From Craterilacuibacter sp. RT1T (lineage in GTDB: Bacteria; Pseudomonadota; Gammaproteobacteria; Burkholderiales; Chromobacteriaceae), in contig NZ_JAMFLI010000001.1 of NCBI RefSeq assembly GCF_023502145.1, positions 620,001-684,000 of the forward strand: a stretch of DNA of 64,000 nucleotides, in the 5' to 3' direction. Positions within the stretch are counted from its first letter, which is position 1; each line of letters starts with the position of its first letter. Of the stretch, positions 16,013 through 24,858 are shown one piece after another. A model generated the notes under the pieces. That model was given only the letters and a program-made list of their open reading frames with translations. It was not told where the DNA came from and did no database searches. A program made the position numbers and the translations under genes.

Positions 16013-18862
16013 GTGAAACAGGAAAATGTGGCCTTGATGGCTGAGCAGGACATCTCGCGTGAAGTGTTGTTGGAGAAGTACGCCAAGAGCGGCGAGACCT
16101 CGGTAAGCCAGGTACGCCAGCGTGTAGCGCGCGCACTGGCGCAGCTGGAAAAAGAGCCTGCCCGTTTCGAGCCGCTGTTTTTCGAAGCACTGGATAACGG
16201 TTTTATCCCGGGCGGGCGCATCAACTCCGCCGCCGGTACCGATCTCAAAGCCACGCTGATCAACTGTTTTGTGCAGCCGGTAGGCGACTCGGTGTCCGAG
16301 CCGCAACTGGGCAAGGTCGGCATTTACGAGGCGCTGTTGCAGGCGGCCGAGACCATGCGCCGTGGCGGTGGTGTCGGCTACAACTTCTCGCGCATCCGCC
16401 CTAAAGGCGCGCGCGTTAAGGGTACCAATAGCCGCGCTTCCGGCCCGGTATCGTATATGCGTGTGTTTGACCGCAGCTGCGAGACGGTCGAGTCGGCCGG
16501 TGCCCGTCGTGGCGCCCAGATGGGGGTGCTCGATGTCAGCCATCCGGATATCGAAGACTTTATCCATGCCAAAGACCAGGGCGACCTGAAGAATTTCAAT
16601 ATTTCGGTGGGTGTGTCCGATGCCTTTATGCAGGCCGTCGATGCCGACGGCGAGTGGGCGCTGACCCATGCGGTCGAGCCGGCTTCCGATGCATTCCCCG
16701 GCAACTATCAGCGCGAAGACGGCCTGTGGGTGTACCGCACCGTGCGTGCGCGCGATCTTTGGAACCAGATCATGGTTTCCACCTATGATCACGCCGAGCC
16801 GGGCGTGCTGTTTATGTCCAAGATCAATCAGGACAACAACCTCAGCTACTGCGAAGTGATCGAGTCGACCAATCCGTGCGGCGAACAGCCTTTGCCGGAT
16901 TATGGTTGCTGCGATCTGGGCTCGGTCAATCTGTGCAAATACGTGCGCCAGCCTTTTGGCGACAAGCCGACGTTTGACTTCAAAGCGTTCGAGAAAGTGG
17001 TGCGCATGGCGGTGCGCATGCTGGACAATGTGCTCGATTTGACCGTATGGCCGCTCAAGGAACAGGAAAACGAAGCGCAATCCAAGCGCCGCGTGGGTCT
17101 GGGCTTTACCGGTTTGGGTGACGCGCTGATTATGCTCAAGGTGCGTTACGACAGCGCCGAAGGCCGCCGTTTTGCCGCCAAGATTTCCGAAGCGATGCGC
17201 GATGCCGCTTACGACGCTTCGGTTGATCTGGCGATCGAGAAGGGTGCCTTCCCGCTGTTTGATGCCGACAAGTATCTGGCCGCGCCGCATTGCGCCAGCC
17301 GCCTGCCGGATGCCATCAAGGCGCGCATCAAGAAGCACGGTATCCGCAACTCGCACCTGCTGTCGATTGCGCCGACCGGCACCATTTCGCTGGCGTTTGC
17401 CGACAATGCCTCCAATGGTATCGAGCCGCCATTCTCGTGGTTCTATACCCGCAAGAAGCGCATGGCCGACGGCACGACGCAGGATTATGTGGTGGAAGAC
17501 CACGCTTACCGCGTTTACCGCATGCTAGGTGGCGACACCGACCAGTTGCCGGACTATTTCGTCTCGGCCATGAGCATGGGTGCGCTGGACCATATGCAGA
17601 TGGTGGCGGCTGTTGCGCCATTTATCGATACCGCGATTTCCAAGACCGTCAATGTGCCGGTCGACTACCCGTTTGCCGACTTCGAGAGCCTTTACCTCGA
17701 AGCCTGGAAGGCCGGCCTGAAGGGTATTACCACCTATCGCCCGAACAGCGTGATCGGTTCGGTACTATCGGTCGAGCCAACCAAGGAAACGCCGCAAGAC
17801 CTGTCGGCGAGCCAGGACGGGGATCCGGATCGCCGCATCACGCTGAATACCGCGCCTAGCCCGGCGCTGGCTTCGCTGAAGTGGCCGCACCGCCCGAAAA
17901 TGAAAGAGGGCAATCCGTCGTGGACCTATATGGTCGAAGGCGCATCCGGCAACTTTGCCGTGGTGGTCGGTCATGTGGAAAACGGCCGTAGCAGCCCGTT
18001 CGAGTGCTGGGTGAATGCGACCGAAGAGCAGCGTGGTCTGGGCGCGATTGCCAAAACCCTGTCCATGGATATGCGTTGCCGCGACCGTGCCTGGCTGGCG
18101 GCCAAGCTGGACGTATTGGCCCGCACCAGTGGCGACAAGCGCTATGCTTTCGAGTTGGGCGAAAAAATGATTTACGCCACCTCGGCGTCGGCGGCCTTGG
18201 GTCAGGTGGTGCAGCATCGCGTAATGCAACTGGGCGCACTGGAAGCCGAAGCCGGGGACTCGACACCGGTCATGGATGCGCTGTTTGCCCGCAAAGAGCC
18301 GAAATCCGGCACCGACGGCACCATGAGCTGGTCGGTCGATATCGTCAACCCGCAAACCGGCGACGACTTTGTGCTGTTCGTGAAGGAGCTGGTCTTGCCT
18401 AATGGCCAGCGCCGTCCTTACTCGATGTGGCTGGCAGGCAATTATCCGAGCGAATTCGATGGCCTGTGCAAGATGCTCAGCCTCGATATGCGCGTGATCG
18501 ATCCGGCCTGGATCGGCATGAAGCTGCGCAAACTGATGTCGTACGCCGAAGCGCAGGGAGACTTCTTTGCCCGCATTCCGGGGCTGGACAAGTCGCAAAG
18601 CTGGCCGTCGACCATCGCCTATGTGGCGCGTCTGCTGATCCACCGCTTTGCCATGCTGGGCATTCTGACCGAAGAAGGCGTGCCGGTCGAAGAAATGGGT
18701 GTGATGGTGCCCGAGCAGAGCGATCTGTTTGTGGCTGAAGCCGGCAGTACAATGAAACAGCTGGCCGGCAAGGCTTGCCCTGAGTGCGGCAACCACGCGC
18801 TGATCAAGAAAGACGGTTGCGAATTCTGCACTGCCTGCGGTCATGTGGGTGCTTGTGGTTAA
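16013..18862 (+). CDS. nrdJ: Adenosylcobalamin-dependent (class II) ribonucleotide reductase
   Basis: About 949 aa. GTG at 16013 is preferred over ATG 15998 because GGAGG (16001-16005) lies 7 nt upstream. The class II signatures are the first cysteine in [30 protein letters not shown] near residue 284 and the barrel [10 protein letters not shown]. The C-terminal third carries two tandem TSCPD-like segments and ends in a Cys-rich ribbon [22 protein letters not shown] that supplies redox cysteines. It makes deoxynucleotides with AdoCbl in place of a tyrosyl radical, so it works with or without oxygen but needs B12. No second RNR is in the window. Confidence 0.95.
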   Translation: MKQENVALMAEQDISREVLLEKYAKSGETSVSQVRQRVARALAQLEKEPARFEPLFFEALDNGFIPGGRINSAAGTDLKATLINCFVQPVGDSVSEPQLGKVGIYEALLQAAETMRRGGGVGYNFSRIRPKGARVKGTNSRASGPVSYMRVFDRSCETVESAGARRGAQMGVLDVSHPDIEDFIHAKDQGDLKNFNISVGVSDAFMQAVDADGEWALTHAVEPASDAFPGNYQREDGLWVYRTVRARDLWNQIMVSTYDHAEPGVLFMSKINQDNNLSYCEVIESTNPCGEQPLPDYGCCDLGSVNLCKYVRQPFGDKPTFDFKAFEKVVRMAVRMLDNVLDLTVWPLKEQENEAQSKRRVGLGFTGLGDALIMLKVRYDSAEGRRFAAKISEAMRDAAYDASVDLAIEKGAFPLFDADKYLAAPHCASRLPDAIKARIKKHGIRNSHLLSIAPTGTISLAFADNASNGIEPPFSWFYTRKKRMADGTTQDYVVEDHAYRVYRMLGGDTDQLPDYFVSAMSMGALDHMQMVAAVAPFIDTAISKTVNVPVDYPFADFESLYLEAWKAGLKGITTYRPNSVIGSVLSVEPTKETPQDLSASQDGDPDRRITLNTAPSPALASLKWPHRPKMKEGNPSWTYMVEGASGNFAVVVGHVENGRSSPFECWVNATEEQRGLGAIAKTLSMDMRCRDRAWLAAKLDVLARTSGDKRYAFELGEKMIYATSASAALGQVVQHRVMQLGALEAEAGDSTPVMDALFARKEPKSGTDGTMSWSVDIVNPQTGDDFVLFVKELVLPNGQRRPYSMWLAGNYPSEFDGLCKMLSLDMRVIDPAWIGMKLRKLMSYAEAQGDFFARIPGLDKSQSWPSTIAYVARLLIHRFAMLGILTEEGVPVEEMGVMVPEQSDLFVAEAGSTMKQLAGKACPECGNHALIKKDGCEFCTACGHVGACG

Positions 18863-18882
18863 ACCTGCCCCCTTGCTGCGAG

Positions 18883-18907
18883 AACCCCGCCTTGTGCGGG
18901 GTTTTTT
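18883..18907 (+). terminator. Terminator of nrdJ
   Basis: AACCCCGC (18883-18890) pairs with GCGGGGTT (18896-18903) across CTTGT, followed by a run of T to 18907. It also separates nrdJ from the convergent protease gene. Confidence 0.9.
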
Positions 18908-18911
18908 GCGT

Positions 18912-19706
18912 TTAGTGCCGACGGCGCTGCAGTTTTTTCAGTACAGCCTGCCAAGCAGGGGTGCTCAGCGCCATATTGTCGGCTTGCGCGCGATGGGCGG
19001 CATCGGGCGCGGAGCTCTGGATGGCGATGATGCTTGCCTGTTCGCCATGCATAAGCAGCAGCGGCGAGCCGCTGTCACCGGGCAGGGTGTCGCATTGATG
19101 ACTTAAGCGGCCATCGGATAGCTGGGCGCTGACGCGGCAGTTCAGGTGTGCACTTAAGTGGCTGTCGTCGTCTATCGGATAGCCCGCCTGCGAAACGCGC
19201 CAATGCTTGCCTTGCAAGGCCGCACGCAGTGCCTGGCTGGATCCTTGAAATACCGGCAGCGGTTTGAAGTGTGGGGCTAAGGGCTGTGCCAGCCTGACAA
19301 AGGCGTAATCCAGGGCAGCCACTTCGGGGGCGATGATCATGCCGTCTGCGCGGATCTTGATGCCGTCAAACAGGCGCTGCGCAACATAAACGCGGGCGGG
19401 GCGCACGCGAATGGCGGCCTGCTCGCCATCCAGAGCCAGGCTGAACAAGGTGGCCGCATCTAATTTGCCCGCTTCATTCAAAAAACAATGGCCGGCGGTG
19501 AGTACCAGATCGGCTGCGATCAGGCTAGCGGTGCAGATCTGGCCGGAGGCGGTTTCTATCTGGCCGATGGCGCGCCAAGGCTGGGCATGCGGGCGGATTT
19601 TGACCCGGTCATCCTTGCCGAAAAACAGGGCGTGCTGCTGCTTGGCGCTATCCGCGTAGGCCGTATTCAGGGCAAGCGCAGCCAGTAAAACCAACAAGCG
19701 TTTCAT
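18912..19706 (-). CDS. Secreted trypsin-like serine protease
   Basis: 264 aa starting at MKRLLVLLAALALNTAYA, a typical signal peptide with cleavage after AYA. The S1 triad is complete: His in LTAGHC, Asp in ALDYAFVRL and Ser in LPGDSGSPLLL; two further cysteines (LNCRVS, HQCDTL) could form a disulfide. Predicted soluble and periplasmic or secreted. An upstream ATG at 19748 would add 14 residues before the signal peptide and is rejected. It is the next minus-strand gene after the Asr-like gene, beyond a terminator, so the two are probably separate units. Confidence 0.85.
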   Translation of the reverse strand: MKRLLVLLAALALNTAYADSAKQQHALFFGKDDRVKIRPHAQPWRAIGQIETASGQICTASLIAADLVLTAGHCFLNEAGKLDAATLFSLALDGEQAAIRVRPARVYVAQRLFDGIKIRADGMIIAPEVAALDYAFVRLAQPLAPHFKPLPVFQGSSQALRAALQGKHWRVSQAGYPIDDDSHLSAHLNCRVSAQLSDGRLSHQCDTLPGDSGSPLLLMHGEQASIIAIQSSAPDAAHRAQADNMALSTPAWQAVLKKLQRRRH

Positions 19707-19879
19707 CAAAGCTTCTACCAAAATATTTGCTGGCGTTAAAACGCTCAAACAGCGGTCAGCTTAAGGCACGTTGCCCATGTCTTTTGCTTTGCGTGAGCCT
19801 GACGAGGAGGGGTGGTTGGTACATGAAAAGCCGGCATCGCATCTCAAAAATATCAGTATGTCTTGGGTGTGGCCAAAAG

Positions 19880-19905
19880 AAACAGGGTGCCGTAGCACCC
19901 TGTTT
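19880..19905 (-). terminator. Terminator of the Asr-like gene
   Basis: AAACAGGGTGC (19880-19890) and GCACCCTGTTT (19895-19905) form an 11-bp perfect stem with a 4-nt loop. On the minus strand it is followed by TTTCTTTT; it could work in both directions. Confidence 0.75.
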
Positions 19906-19927
19906 ATTACATCCCCACACTCAGATA

Positions 19928-20257
19928 TTACTTGGCAGCGGAAGCGGCTGCTTTGTCAGCGGGCTTGGCGGCTTTTTTCTTGGCGGTCTGAGCCTTTTGT
20001 TCTACGGCCTTGTCCGCTGCAGGGGCGGCGGCTTTTTTAACGACTTTCTTTTTGGCAGCCTGAGCTTTTTGCTCAACCACTGGCTTGGCGGCTGGCTTGG
20101 CCGCTTTTTTCAGGGCAACCGGCTTGGCGCTGGCGGCAGGTGCTGCAGCTTTGGCGGCAACAACCGGTGCGGCTGCGGCTTTGGTTTCGCTGGCGAAACC
20201 GGCGGTGGAGGCCAGACCGAAAGCGGCAGCAATAGCGAGTACGGACAGTTTTTTCAT
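19928..20257 (-). CDS. asr: Asr-like acid-shock protein, exported, Ala/Lys-rich
   Basis: 109 aa: a signal peptide (MKKLSVLAIAAAFGLASTAGFA) followed by a low-complexity Ala/Lys/Pro domain. It holds two copies of the repeat VEQKAQ-x-AKKK, almost identical to the EQKAQAAKKH repeat of E. coli Asr, which is also about 100 aa with the same composition. Asr is an intrinsically disordered periplasmic protein induced by acid. GGAGAG lies 5 nt before the ATG. It sits directly downstream of rstA-rstB, the two-component system that activates asr in E. coli, and a near-consensus RstA box lies upstream within the rstB 3' end. The low complexity makes homology uncertain from sequence alone; the synteny and box raise confidence. 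Confidence 0.75.
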   Translation of the reverse strand: MKKLSVLAIAAAFGLASTAGFASETKAAAAPVVAAKAAAPAASAKPVALKKAAKPAAKPVVEQKAQAAKKKVVKKAAAPAADKAVEQKAQTAKKKAAKPADKAAASAAK

Positions 20258-20330
20258 GTGTATCTCTCCTGAGACGGGTGGCAGTGAGCAGTTGCGACCG
20301 CAGAATTGCGGCGTTTCCATGTGCTGCATG

Positions 20331-21674
20331 TTACGGAGAGAGGGATATGTCGTCTGTGTGTGATTGGTGACGCTTTGTAACCATTTGTAATTTGCCGTTG
20401 CGTGGCCAACTCAGGTTAAAGCGCGCCCCGCCCAGTACGCTGCTGTCGATATGTATCTGCCCGCCGTGGGCTTTGGCAATGCCGGCCGTGATGGCCAGGC
20501 CCAGCCCGTGTCCGCCGGTGTGGCGGCTGCGGCTGGCATCCAGCCTGACAAAGGGCTCGAATACGCGTTCGCGGTCGGCTTTGGCGATGCCCGGACCATC
20601 ATCTTCGACCATGAGAGTCCAACTATCTGCGCGCTCCTGTAGCTGCACGCGGATCTGGCCATGCGCATGGCGGCTGGCATTGACCAGCAAATTGTCCAGC
20701 GCGCGTCCCAATAGGTGGGGGTCGGCTTCTATCTGTATCGGGGTGTGGGCATCCGCCGCCAGTTGCCAGGCAAGATCCGGTGCCAGGGCTTGAATATCGT
20801 TCATGTGCATGCGCAGCCAAGGCACGGTATCCAGTGCCTGGTTTTGTATCTGGTGCTGGGGCTGATCCAGACGGGCATGCAGCAGCAATTCGTCTATCAG
20901 CGCATCAATCTGGTCAAGATCCTGCTCCATGGCGCGATACACCTTGCTCTGGCTGTCTCCGTCCAAGAGGGCAAGACGGTAGCGCAATCGGGCAAGCGGG
21001 GTGCGCAGTTCATGGGCTACGGCATCGGTCAGCATTTTCTTGCTGGCCAGCAGGGTATTGATATGGTCGACCATGCGGTTGAATGCCTGGCCCAAACGCC
21101 AGACACCGGAGCGCGGACGCAGCGAGACATGGGCATCCTGTCTGTCGTGTGCCATGCGCCGCGCCGCGTTTTCCAGTGCATTCAGGTCGCGCCAGTGCGG
21201 GTACATCCATAAAAACACCGGCACCGCCAGCGACAGCGCAATAAAGGCGATCAGCGCATAGTCCAGCCATTTGAGCTGATGTAAAAACAACAAATAACGT
21301 AAAGGTCCGGCAACCAGCACATAGCCCGGATCCGGCAGGCTTTGTAAAAATAGCGAGTCGTCTTCCAGCATGACGATATTGCCGGCGGCCAGCTCATCCA
21401 GTTCGGTCTGGCCTAGTGAATAGTTGCCGATGCGCTCAATTTTGACCGGAAATGATAGCGGGTGATCGGTGGCGGCCAGTGTCGCCTGCCATCGCTCCGG
21501 CGCAACCCCTTTTAGTTCGGTCTTGATCAGCGACAAGGAAGTAGAGAGCAGGTCAGTCAGGTAGCGGTCTCCGACCTTATCGACCGCCTGCTCGTAAATG
21601 GAGCCGACCAGTACCACCGCAGTGAGAAAGCAGCCTATCAGCAGCAAGTAGAACTGGATAAAGAGCTTGCGCAT
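20331..21674 (-). CDS. rstB: Sensor histidine kinase RstB
   Basis: 447 aa. TM1 is at residues 5-27 (FIQFYLLLIGCFLTAVVLVG), a periplasmic sensor of about 110 residues follows, TM2 lies near 139-157 (YALIAFIALSLAVPVFLW), then HAMP, HisKA with the phospho-acceptor His in AVAHELRTPLARLRYRLALL, and HATPase with N box (LDNLLVNASRHA) and G boxes (DDGPGIAKADRERVFEPF, GGHGLGLAI). The layout and HisKA motif match RstB. It follows rstA with a 3-bp gap, so the two are co-transcribed. Its 3' end contains the likely asr promoter. Confidence 0.85.
   Translation of the reverse strand: MRKLFIQFYLLLIGCFLTAVVLVGSIYEQAVDKVGDRYLTDLLSTSLSLIKTELKGVAPERWQATLAATDHPLSFPVKIERIGNYSLGQTELDELAAGNIVMLEDDSLFLQSLPDPGYVLVAGPLRYLLFLHQLKWLDYALIAFIALSLAVPVFLWMYPHWRDLNALENAARRMAHDRQDAHVSLRPRSGVWRLGQAFNRMVDHINTLLASKKMLTDAVAHELRTPLARLRYRLALLDGDSQSKVYRAMEQDLDQIDALIDELLLHARLDQPQHQIQNQALDTVPWLRMHMNDIQALAPDLAWQLAADAHTPIQIEADPHLLGRALDNLLVNASRHAHGQIRVQLQERADSWTLMVEDDGPGIAKADRERVFEPFVRLDASRSRHTGGHGLGLAITAGIAKAHGGQIHIDSSVLGGARFNLSWPRNGKLQMVTKRHQSHTDDISLSP
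20376..20389 (-). promoter_or_regulatory. Near-consensus RstA box upstream of asr
   Basis: On the minus strand the sequence is TACAAATGGTTACA; the published E. coli RstA box is TACATNTNGTTACA, so 11 of 12 defined positions match. It lies inside the last codons of rstB, 119 bp before the asr start codon, oriented toward asr. Confidence 0.6.
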
Positions 21675-21677
21675 GGT

Positions 21678-22394
21678 TTACCAGCTCGAAGGAACGAATA
21701 AATAGCCCTTGTTGCGCACCGTCTTGATGCGAAACGGCTCGTCCGGGTTGTCGCCCAGTTTTTTGCGCAGGCGCGAGATGGCCACATCGATGCTGCGATC
21801 CAGGCCATCGTAGCCTACGCCGCGCGTTGCCTGCAGCAGGGTTTCCCGGCTAAGCGGACTGCCGGCATGCTGGGCCAGTTGCAATAGCAGATCAAACTCC
21901 GAAGTAGAGAGGACGATGCCGTGCCCGTCCAGCCTGACATCGCGGCTAAGCGGGTCTATCAGTAGCTGGCCGAAGCCCAGCCGGCCATGGCCGGGATTGG
22001 CGGATGGGGGCGGGGGGCTTGCCGTGCTGCCGCGTGCATGGCGCAGATGATTGCGCAGGCGGGCCAGCAAGACGGAGGGCGGGGTGGTTTTGAGAATGTA
22101 ATCGTTGGCACCCAGTTCCAGCCCCATAATCTGGTTGATATCGCTATCCAGCGAAGTCAGCAGCACAATGGGGCCATCAAAGACCGGGCGCAGTTCGCGG
22201 CAGATGGTTAAGCCGTCTTTGCCGGGCAGCATAATGTCCAGCAGCACCAGATCCGGCTGGGCGGCGGCAATGGCCGCCAGTGCCGTGTCGCCGCGTGCTT
22301 CTATCTGTACATTCAAGTCGTGGCGGGCAAGGAAGCTGGCGATCAGTTCGGCCAGTTCGGCATCGTCTTCGACAAACAGGATGGAGTGGGGCAT
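21678..22394 (-). CDS. rstA: Response regulator RstA (OmpR/PhoB family)
   Basis: 238 aa beginning MPHSILFVEDDAELAELIASFL. The receiver has the acidic pocket (E9-D10-D11), phospho-acceptor Asp in LVLLDIMLPGKDG, Thr in VLLTSLD and Lys in YILKTTPPS. A winged-helix DNA-binding domain follows a Pro/Ser-rich linker (STSEFDLLLQLAQHAGSPLSRE, RSIDVAISRLRKKLGD, IKTVRNKGYLFVP). I place the start at 22394; the open frame to 22715 runs through the tRNA and is an artefact. In E. coli RstA activates asr and other acid-stress genes and is under PhoP control. Confidence 0.85.
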   Translation of the reverse strand: MPHSILFVEDDAELAELIASFLARHDLNVQIEARGDTALAAIAAAQPDLVLLDIMLPGKDGLTICRELRPVFDGPIVLLTSLDSDINQIMGLELGANDYILKTTPPSVLLARLRNHLRHARGSTASPPPPSANPGHGRLGFGQLLIDPLSRDVRLDGHGIVLSTSEFDLLLQLAQHAGSPLSRETLLQATRGVGYDGLDRSIDVAISRLRKKLGDNPDEPFRIKTVRNKGYLFVPSSW

Positions 22395-22470
22395 GGCCTG
22401 GCACCGCAATAGTGAATGACGCCATCTTAATGCTTGCAAGGCCTGTAACCAAGAGGGGCTTGCCGGACGC

Positions 22471-22502
22471 AAAAAAGCCGAAGCATCTGCTTCGGCTTTT
22501 TT
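22471..22502 (-). terminator. Terminator of the tRNA-Ala transcript
   Basis: AAGCCGAAGC and GCTTCGGCTT form a 10-bp stem with an ATCT loop, flanked by six A on one side and six T on the other, so it can act in both directions. It lies 5 bp from the tRNA 3' end. Confidence 0.9.
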
Positions 22503-22507
22503 AATTC

Positions 22508-22583
<76 letters not shown>

Positions 22584-22617
22584 GTATCCGCTGCGCTGTG
22601 TTGCAGTGACAGGGCGC

Positions 22618-22646
22618 ACTATAAAGTCCACCGGCTCGTTCGTCAA
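22618..22646 (-). promoter_or_regulatory. Promoter of tRNA-Ala(GGC)
   Basis: On the minus strand TTGACG (22646-22641) and TATAGT (22623-22618) are separated by exactly 17 bp, with a GC-rich discriminator (GCGCCC) typical of stringently controlled stable-RNA promoters. Confidence 0.8.
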
Positions 22647-22659
22647 GCCCTGTTGCGGC

Positions 22660-24060
22660 TTAACACTCGACAATATTGACCGGCAGCTCGATAAAGTGGA
22701 TGGCGAGGCCGCCACGCGCGGTTTCCTTGTACTTGCTGTTCATGTCGGCACCGGTGTCGCGCATGGTGCGGATCACCCGATCCAGCGAGATAAAGTGTTT
22801 GCCGTCCCCCCTGAGCGCCATGCGTGCGGCGTTGATCGCCTTGACCGAGGCCATGGCATTGCGTTCTATGCACGGCACTTGTACCAGTCCGCCCACCGGG
22901 TCGCAGGTCAGCCCCAGATTGTGTTCCATGCCGATTTCAGCGGCGTTTTCCACCTGCTCCGGCGTACCGCCCAGGGCTTCGGCCAGCGCGCCGGCGGCCA
23001 TCGAGCAGGCCGAGCCGACTTCGCCCTGGCAGCCGACTTCGGCACCCGAGATCGACGCATTCAGCTTGAACAGGATGCCGATGGCGCCGGCCGTCAGCAA
23101 AAAGCGCACGATACCGTCGTCGTTGGCGCCGGGCACGAAACGCGCATAGTAGTGCATGACGGCCGGGATAATGCCGGCGGCGCCGTTGGTGGGCGCGGTG
23201 ACCACGCGCCCGCCGCCGGCATTTTCTTCATTGACGGCCAGCGCATACAGATTGACCCAGTCCAGTACGGTCAAAGGGTCACGCAGTGCGGCCTCGGGCG
23301 CGGCCAGCAACTGGCGGTGCAAGGCGGCGGCGCGGCGCTGTACCTTCATGCCGCCAGGCAAGATGCCTTCCCTTTCGCAGCCCTTGCTCACGCAGGCCTG
23401 CATTACCTGCCAGATCTTTAACAGCTCGGCGCGTATGGTCGCTTCGTCGCGCCAGGCCAGCTCGTTTTCCAGCATGATCTGGCTGATCGATTTATTGTGG
23501 GTTTTGCATAGCGCCAGCAATTCGGCACCGCTGCTAAACGGATGGGTCAGGCTGGCGGCCCCGGGCGGGGTGAAGCCGGCATCGATAGCGGCCTCGTCCA
23601 CGACAAAACCGCCACCGACCGAGTAATAGGCGCGCTTGGACAGCAAGACACCCTGGTTGTCGAAGGCTTCGAATGTCATTCCGTTCGGGTGGTAGGGCAG
23701 GCTGGCTTTTTTGTGCAGGATCAGGTGTTCATCTTCGATAAAACGCACCGGGTGCTTGCCCATCAGATTGATCTGTTTGCCTTCACGGATGCGGGCCAAC
23801 TTGGCCGGTACCGTGTCCGGATCGATCAGCTGCGGCTCTTCGCCGGACAGGCCCAGCAGAACGGCGATATCCGAGCCGTGGCCCTTGCCGGTGGCGCCTA
23901 GCGAGCCAAACATTTCGGCCTTGACCATGGCGGTGCGCGCCAGAAGTTTGTCGCGCTGCAAGCGTCCGACAAAGGTGCGCGCCGCGCGCATCGGTCCCAC
24001 GGTGTGGGAGCTGGATGGGCCGATGCCGATTTTGAACAGATCAAACACGCTGATAGCCAT
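22660..24060 (-). CDS. sdaA: L-serine ammonia-lyase (single-chain, iron-sulfur type)
   Basis: 466 aa with the beta domain ([27 protein letters not shown]) and alpha domain in one chain, as in E. coli SdaA/SdaB. Cysteines for the [4Fe-4S] cluster appear in [15 protein letters not shown] and [18 protein letters not shown]. It deaminates L-serine to pyruvate and ammonia in the cytoplasm. The substrate loop [17 protein letters not shown] is intact. Monocistronic on the minus strand, ending 14 bp from the tRNA promoter. Confidence 0.94.
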   Translation of the reverse strand: MAISVFDLFKIGIGPSSSHTVGPMRAARTFVGRLQRDKLLARTAMVKAEMFGSLGATGKGHGSDIAVLLGLSGEEPQLIDPDTVPAKLARIREGKQINLMGKHPVRFIEDEHLILHKKASLPYHPNGMTFEAFDNQGVLLSKRAYYSVGGGFVVDEAAIDAGFTPPGAASLTHPFSSGAELLALCKTHNKSISQIMLENELAWRDEATIRAELLKIWQVMQACVSKGCEREGILPGGMKVQRRAAALHRQLLAAPEAALRDPLTVLDWVNLYALAVNEENAGGGRVVTAPTNGAAGIIPAVMHYYARFVPGANDDGIVRFLLTAGAIGILFKLNASISGAEVGCQGEVGSACSMAAGALAEALGGTPEQVENAAEIGMEHNLGLTCDPVGGLVQVPCIERNAMASVKAINAARMALRGDGKHFISLDRVIRTMRDTGADMNSKYKETARGGLAIHFIELPVNIVEC

Positions 24061-24188
24061 AAATATCTCCGTTTATTGTTGTTTGCGCTTTTTTAGGTGC
24101 AAGTGCGCGCTCGCAAATGGTCGGACGCACTTTAAAGAGCCTGTATCCAATACGCAAGCATTGTCCGCGCTTTATTTGCACTGTCCGC

Positions 24189-24770
24189 TTACGCCGCCAG
24201 TACCCGCGCGACGGCCTGGCGTAGTGCCGGCACGACTTCGGCTTCGAACCAGGGGTTGCGGGCAAGCCAGGGCCGGTTACGCGGGCTGGGGTGGGGCAGG
24301 ACAAACAGCCCCGGCGCATGCTCGCGCCATGCCTGTGCCGCCTCGGTCAGGCTTTGTTTCGCGCCCAAATGCCAGACTTGCGCATAGCGGCCGATGACCA
24401 GCGTTAACTGGATACTGCCCAGCTGTTCAAGCAACGCCAGGCGCCATAAGGGCGCGCACTCTGCCCGGGGCGGCGCATCGGCATGGCCTTGCTTGCCCGG
24501 ATAACAAAACCCCATCGGCACGATGGCAATCGTGCCTGGCTGATAAAACAGCGTGCGCGGGATACCCATCCAGTCGCGCAGGCGTTCGCCCGAGGCGTCG
24601 TCAAATGCAATGCCGCTTTGATGGACTTTCAGCCCCGGTGCTTGTCCTGCAATCAGGATGCGTGCAGCGGATGCGGCCTGAACTACCGGGCGTGCGCCCA
24701 GCGGCAGAAATGGCTCACAGGCCCGGCAGGCGCGGATACGCAGTAGCAGTTCATCCAGTGAGTTGCGCAT
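24189..24770 (-). CDS. Uracil-DNA glycosylase family protein (iron-sulfur type)
   Basis: 193 aa from ATG 24770 (MRNSLDELLLRIRACRAC). Family 4/5-like features: an N-terminal C-x2-C (RACRAC), motif A ILIAGQAPG near residue 40 in place of GEAPG, the second cysteine pair C-x15-C (GFCYPG...AECAPLW) that would complete a 4Fe-4S cluster, and the C-terminal HPSPRN motif. These suggest uracil excision or a related DNA-repair role; many members of this COG1573 branch are unproven. Divergent from the hybrid kinase gene, so the upstream region is shared. Confidence 0.72.
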   Translation of the reverse strand: MRNSLDELLLRIRACRACEPFLPLGARPVVQAASAARILIAGQAPGLKVHQSGIAFDDASGERLRDWMGIPRTLFYQPGTIAIVPMGFCYPGKQGHADAPPRAECAPLWRLALLEQLGSIQLTLVIGRYAQVWHLGAKQSLTEAAQAWREHAPGLFVLPHPSPRNRPWLARNPWFEAEVVPALRQAVARVLAA

Positions 24771-24858
24771 GTTTGTTATGCCTTTTGTTGTTTTGCCTTG
24801 TTTTGTATTTTTGAATGGCATTTTTTCCTATAAAGGAAGGACAACCCGCTTCCCTGAT

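Noticed and set aside
15401-17503. 700-aa open frame antisense to nrdJ and extending into rraA
   Set aside because: Shadow of two confident genes; crosses the intergenic region without any protein motif.
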